A stretch of DNA of 7,101 nucleotides from Immundisolibacter sp. (GTDB taxonomy: Bacteria > Pseudomonadota > Gammaproteobacteria > Immundisolibacterales > Immundisolibacteraceae). The position numbers were made by a program, and so were the translations under genes. Location: contig NZ_JBFIII010000121.1 of NCBI RefSeq assembly GCF_041601295.1, positions 1 to 7,101 of the forward strand, read 5' to 3'. Positions 5,758-7,101 of this stretch are shown in pieces. The notes beneath the pieces are model-generated. The model was not told the DNA's origin, searched no databases, and saw nothing but the letters and a program-made list of their open reading frames with translations. Numbering within the stretch: the first letter of the stretch is position 1; each line of letters starts with the position of its first letter.

Positions 5758-6748
5758 GTTCCTGTGCTTTGCCCGCCAGGGACGTGTAACTCACCGTCAC
5801 TGCATCGGCCTCGCGGCCCTGGCTGTAGCGCGCCACAATGCGCGCCGCCAGCTCGATATCGGCGCCGTCCAGGGTGCCGTCGACCAGCGCCAGCGGTCCG
5901 CCGTGGCTGACCGGTTCCAGGTGCGCGAACTGGCGCCGGTAGCCGGTCAAGAAGTTGTTCTCGCCGTCCTCGCGCGCCACGATCAGCTTGAAGTGCGGCC
6001 GCGGCCGCAAGTGGCGCCCCACCTTCAGCAGCATGATGTCGTCGAGTTCGTATTGCTTGGTGCCACGCGAGGACCACAGATCGGCCAGCTTGGCCGAGTA
6101 ATTAGGGTCGGTCAGAAAACAACAGCCGCCGGCCGGCTGCGACCACTCGGTGAACCCGAACGACTCGGCCAGGGCAATCTGCGGCTTGCGGCTGCGACCG
6201 TTGAAGTCGTACAGGCGCTCGCGATCCACCCAACCCTCAGTCTCTGGCAGGGTCGGCGGCAGCAGCTTGGCGCACAGGGGCCTGAGCAGCCGGTCGAAGG
6301 CGCCGGACTCGCGCGCAATCACCGGCATGGTGTCCTTGCGCTGCGACATCGGTCGCTGGCCGATAACTTCGCCGGTGACGATGAAATCGAAGCCGTGCTC
6401 CTGCATCCACTGCCGTGCCTGACCGACCATGAAACCCTTGCAATCGAGGCAGGGGTTCAGGTTCTGGCCATAACCGTGCTTGGGGTTGATGACGACGTCC
6501 TTGTATTCCTCAATGACGTCGACGATGTGCAGCCGGATGCCGAGCTGCTCGGCCACCCACAGCGCGTTGTTGCGCTTGGGCTTGGCCTGGTCCTGGCGGC
6601 GAATGGCATGGGTGTGCCCCTCGACGCAGAAGCCGGTGAAAAAATTGATGCCCTCGACGTGGACACCCTGCTCCAGCAGGACCTTGGCGGCCAGCATGGA
6701 ATCGAGCCCCCCGGAAATGAGGGCGACGGCTTTGCGTGGGAGAGTCAT
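5705..6748 (-). CDS. PP-loop ATPase related to MnmA/ThiI tRNA thiolation enzymes
   Basis: A 347-residue cytoplasmic protein. The PP-loop SGGLDS (12-17), which binds ATP and activates the target base by adenylation, lies in an alpha-hydrolase-like fold. NPCLDC (98-103) supplies a CxxC pair, TGEVIGQRPMSQ (125-136) matches the second conserved block, and GGCCFLTD (207-214) adds two more cysteines. Such cysteines in related proteins carry persulfide or an iron-sulfur cluster for sulfur transfer. Relatives are often labelled tRNA 2-thiouridylate or 4-thiouridine synthases. This protein lacks the ThiI THUMP domain and the MnmA C-terminal barrels. Instead its end, about 240-347, contains VGRHLRPRPHFKLIVARE, a separate and poorly described domain. 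I prefer ATG 6748, which puts the PP-loop at the usual position; a GTG at 6799 would add 17 Pro-rich residues. The exact substrate is uncertain. Confidence 0.82.
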   Translation of the reverse strand: MTLPRKAVALISGGLDSMLAAKVLLEQGVHVEGINFFTGFCVEGHTHAIRRQDQAKPKRNNALWVAEQLGIRLHIVDVIEEYKDVVINPKHGYGQNLNPCLDCKGFMVGQARQWMQEHGFDFIVTGEVIGQRPMSQRKDTMPVIARESGAFDRLLRPLCAKLLPPTLPETEGWVDRERLYDFNGRSRKPQIALAESFGFTEWSQPAGGCCFLTDPNYSAKLADLWSSRGTKQYELDDIMLLKVGRHLRPRPHFKLIVAREDGENNFLTGYRRQFAHLEPVSHGGPLALVDGTLDGADIELAARIVARYSQGREADAVTVSYTSLAGKAQELTVAPLPVQDLPAQWHL

Positions 6749-6780
6749 AGCAATGGGAATACCGGGCGGGGGGACGCGTA

Positions 6781-6798
6781 TGGTACCCGGGGGTACCA
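6781..6798. repeat. GC-rich palindrome upstream of the PP-loop gene
   Basis: TGGTACCCGGGGGTACCA has eight complementary bases on each side of a central GG. It lies 33 bases before the preferred ATG of the PP-loop gene, so it is either an operator in the promoter region or a hairpin in the 5' leader. No T-run follows on either strand, which argues against an intrinsic terminator. The dyad is seen; the function is unknown. Confidence 0.4.
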
Positions 6799-6828
6799 CG
6801 CTTACCTGACAAACGCCGAGCGATGGAC

Positions 6829-6877
6829 CCGCCCCAGGGCGGCGGTTACCAGGCCAATGTGACCGGGCCGGCCTGGT
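6829..6877 (-). terminator. Possible hairpin terminator of the alpha/beta hydrolase gene
   Basis: Two stems lie downstream of the hydrolase stop. ACCAGGCC (6848-6855) pairs with GGCCTGGT (6870-6877) around a 14-base loop, and CCGCCC (6829-6834) pairs with GGGCGG (6837-6842). Neither has a T-run, so this is at best a weak or factor-assisted terminator between the hydrolase and PP-loop genes. Confidence 0.25.
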
Positions 6878-6947
6878 TCAGGACGCACCCACTGCGCCGG
6901 ATTGCGGCGTTGGACAGCGGCGATGCTCGGCCTTGGCTGACACCCAT

Positions 6948-7101
6948 CTACACCCTCGGCTGCGGCCACCCCACGAGTAACCCGTTAAGCGCACTGCACA
7001 CAGCGCGGGGCGAATCGATCATGAGTTGGTGGTAGGCGCCGGGGATGGCGAACATGGGCCAACCACGCTGCTGCGCCAGGCTCTCGACGTAGCTCTTGAC
7101 C
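6948..7101 (-). CDS. Alpha/beta hydrolase, C-terminal 50 residues (gene runs off the right edge)
   Basis: The minus strand from the right edge to a TAG at 6950-6948 encodes VKSYVESLAQQRGWPMFAIP, then GAYHQLMIDSP and LNGLLVGWPQPRV. The pattern IPGAYHQLMIDSP followed by a helix and a short tail ending in W is the usual end of alpha/beta-fold hydrolases, where the histidine (encoded at about 7038-7040) is the catalytic triad His. Proteins of this ending are esterases, thioesterases, epoxide hydrolases or similar. The nucleophile and acid residues lie outside the window, so the activity cannot be named. Codon use matches the other genes. The PP-loop gene lies downstream on the same strand, about 200 bases away, which is too far to assume one operon. 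Confidence 0.7.
   Translation of the reverse strand, partial: VKSYVESLAQQRGWPMFAIPGAYHQLMIDSPRAVCSALNGLLVGWPQPRV

Noticed and set aside
6749..6799. GTG start for the PP-loop protein adding 17 residues
   Set aside because: The added Pro-rich residues do not look like the family and would place the GC palindrome inside the coding region.
5582..6862. Long plus-strand frame of 426 codons opposite the PP-loop gene
   Set aside because: It is antisense to a gene with clear catalytic motifs, and its product has no recognisable domains; such mirror frames are common in GC-rich DNA.
6823..7035. Small plus-strand frame near the right edge
   Set aside because: It overlaps the hydrolase C-terminus in antisense, has no ribosome binding site and matches no family.

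Overview
This GC-rich window looks like chromosomal DNA from a proteobacterium, most plausibly a gammaproteobacterium, but this is inference from codon use and protein character only. It holds five complete protein genes and a truncated gene at each edge. I see no tRNA, rRNA, CRISPR array or intact mobile element.

Layout. Positions 1 to about 184 carry, on the minus strand, the C-terminal part of a Wzy/WaaL-type O-antigen ligase. Its reading frame is cut by a stop codon, with no N-terminal half upstream. An AT-rich, apparently non-coding stretch follows (about 185-448), with two overlapping perfect palindromes. Next is a plus-strand SAM-dependent methyltransferase of the bacterial protein-lysine methyltransferase type (449-2014). 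It faces a minus-strand pair, a class I AMP-forming acyl-CoA synthetase (4915-3344) followed 12 bases later by an MFS transporter (3331-2126). The 111-base gap between methyltransferase and transporter has a nested hairpin and a protein-like remnant on the minus strand. The acyl-CoA synthetase shares a divergent promoter region with a small exported protein of unknown function (5026-5757, plus). That gene overlaps tail-to-tail by 53 bases with a minus-strand PP-loop ATPase related to tRNA thiolation enzymes (6748-5705). The right edge holds the C-terminal 50 residues of an alpha/beta hydrolase (minus strand, stop at 6948).

How the genes work together. The synthetase and transporter look like a two-gene operon, which would fit uptake of a carboxylic acid and its activation to a CoA thioester; the substrate cannot be read from the sequence. 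The PP-loop protein would act alone on tRNA or another sulfur acceptor. The methyltransferase belongs to a family whose characterised rickettsial members methylate lysines of a surface protein, and it lies beside a broken surface-polysaccharide gene. I found no clear multi-gene novel system. The best leads are the methyltransferase locus with its AT-rich flank, the Cys-rich PP-loop protein with its extra C-terminal domain, and the unexplained coding-like remnant at 2016-2137.
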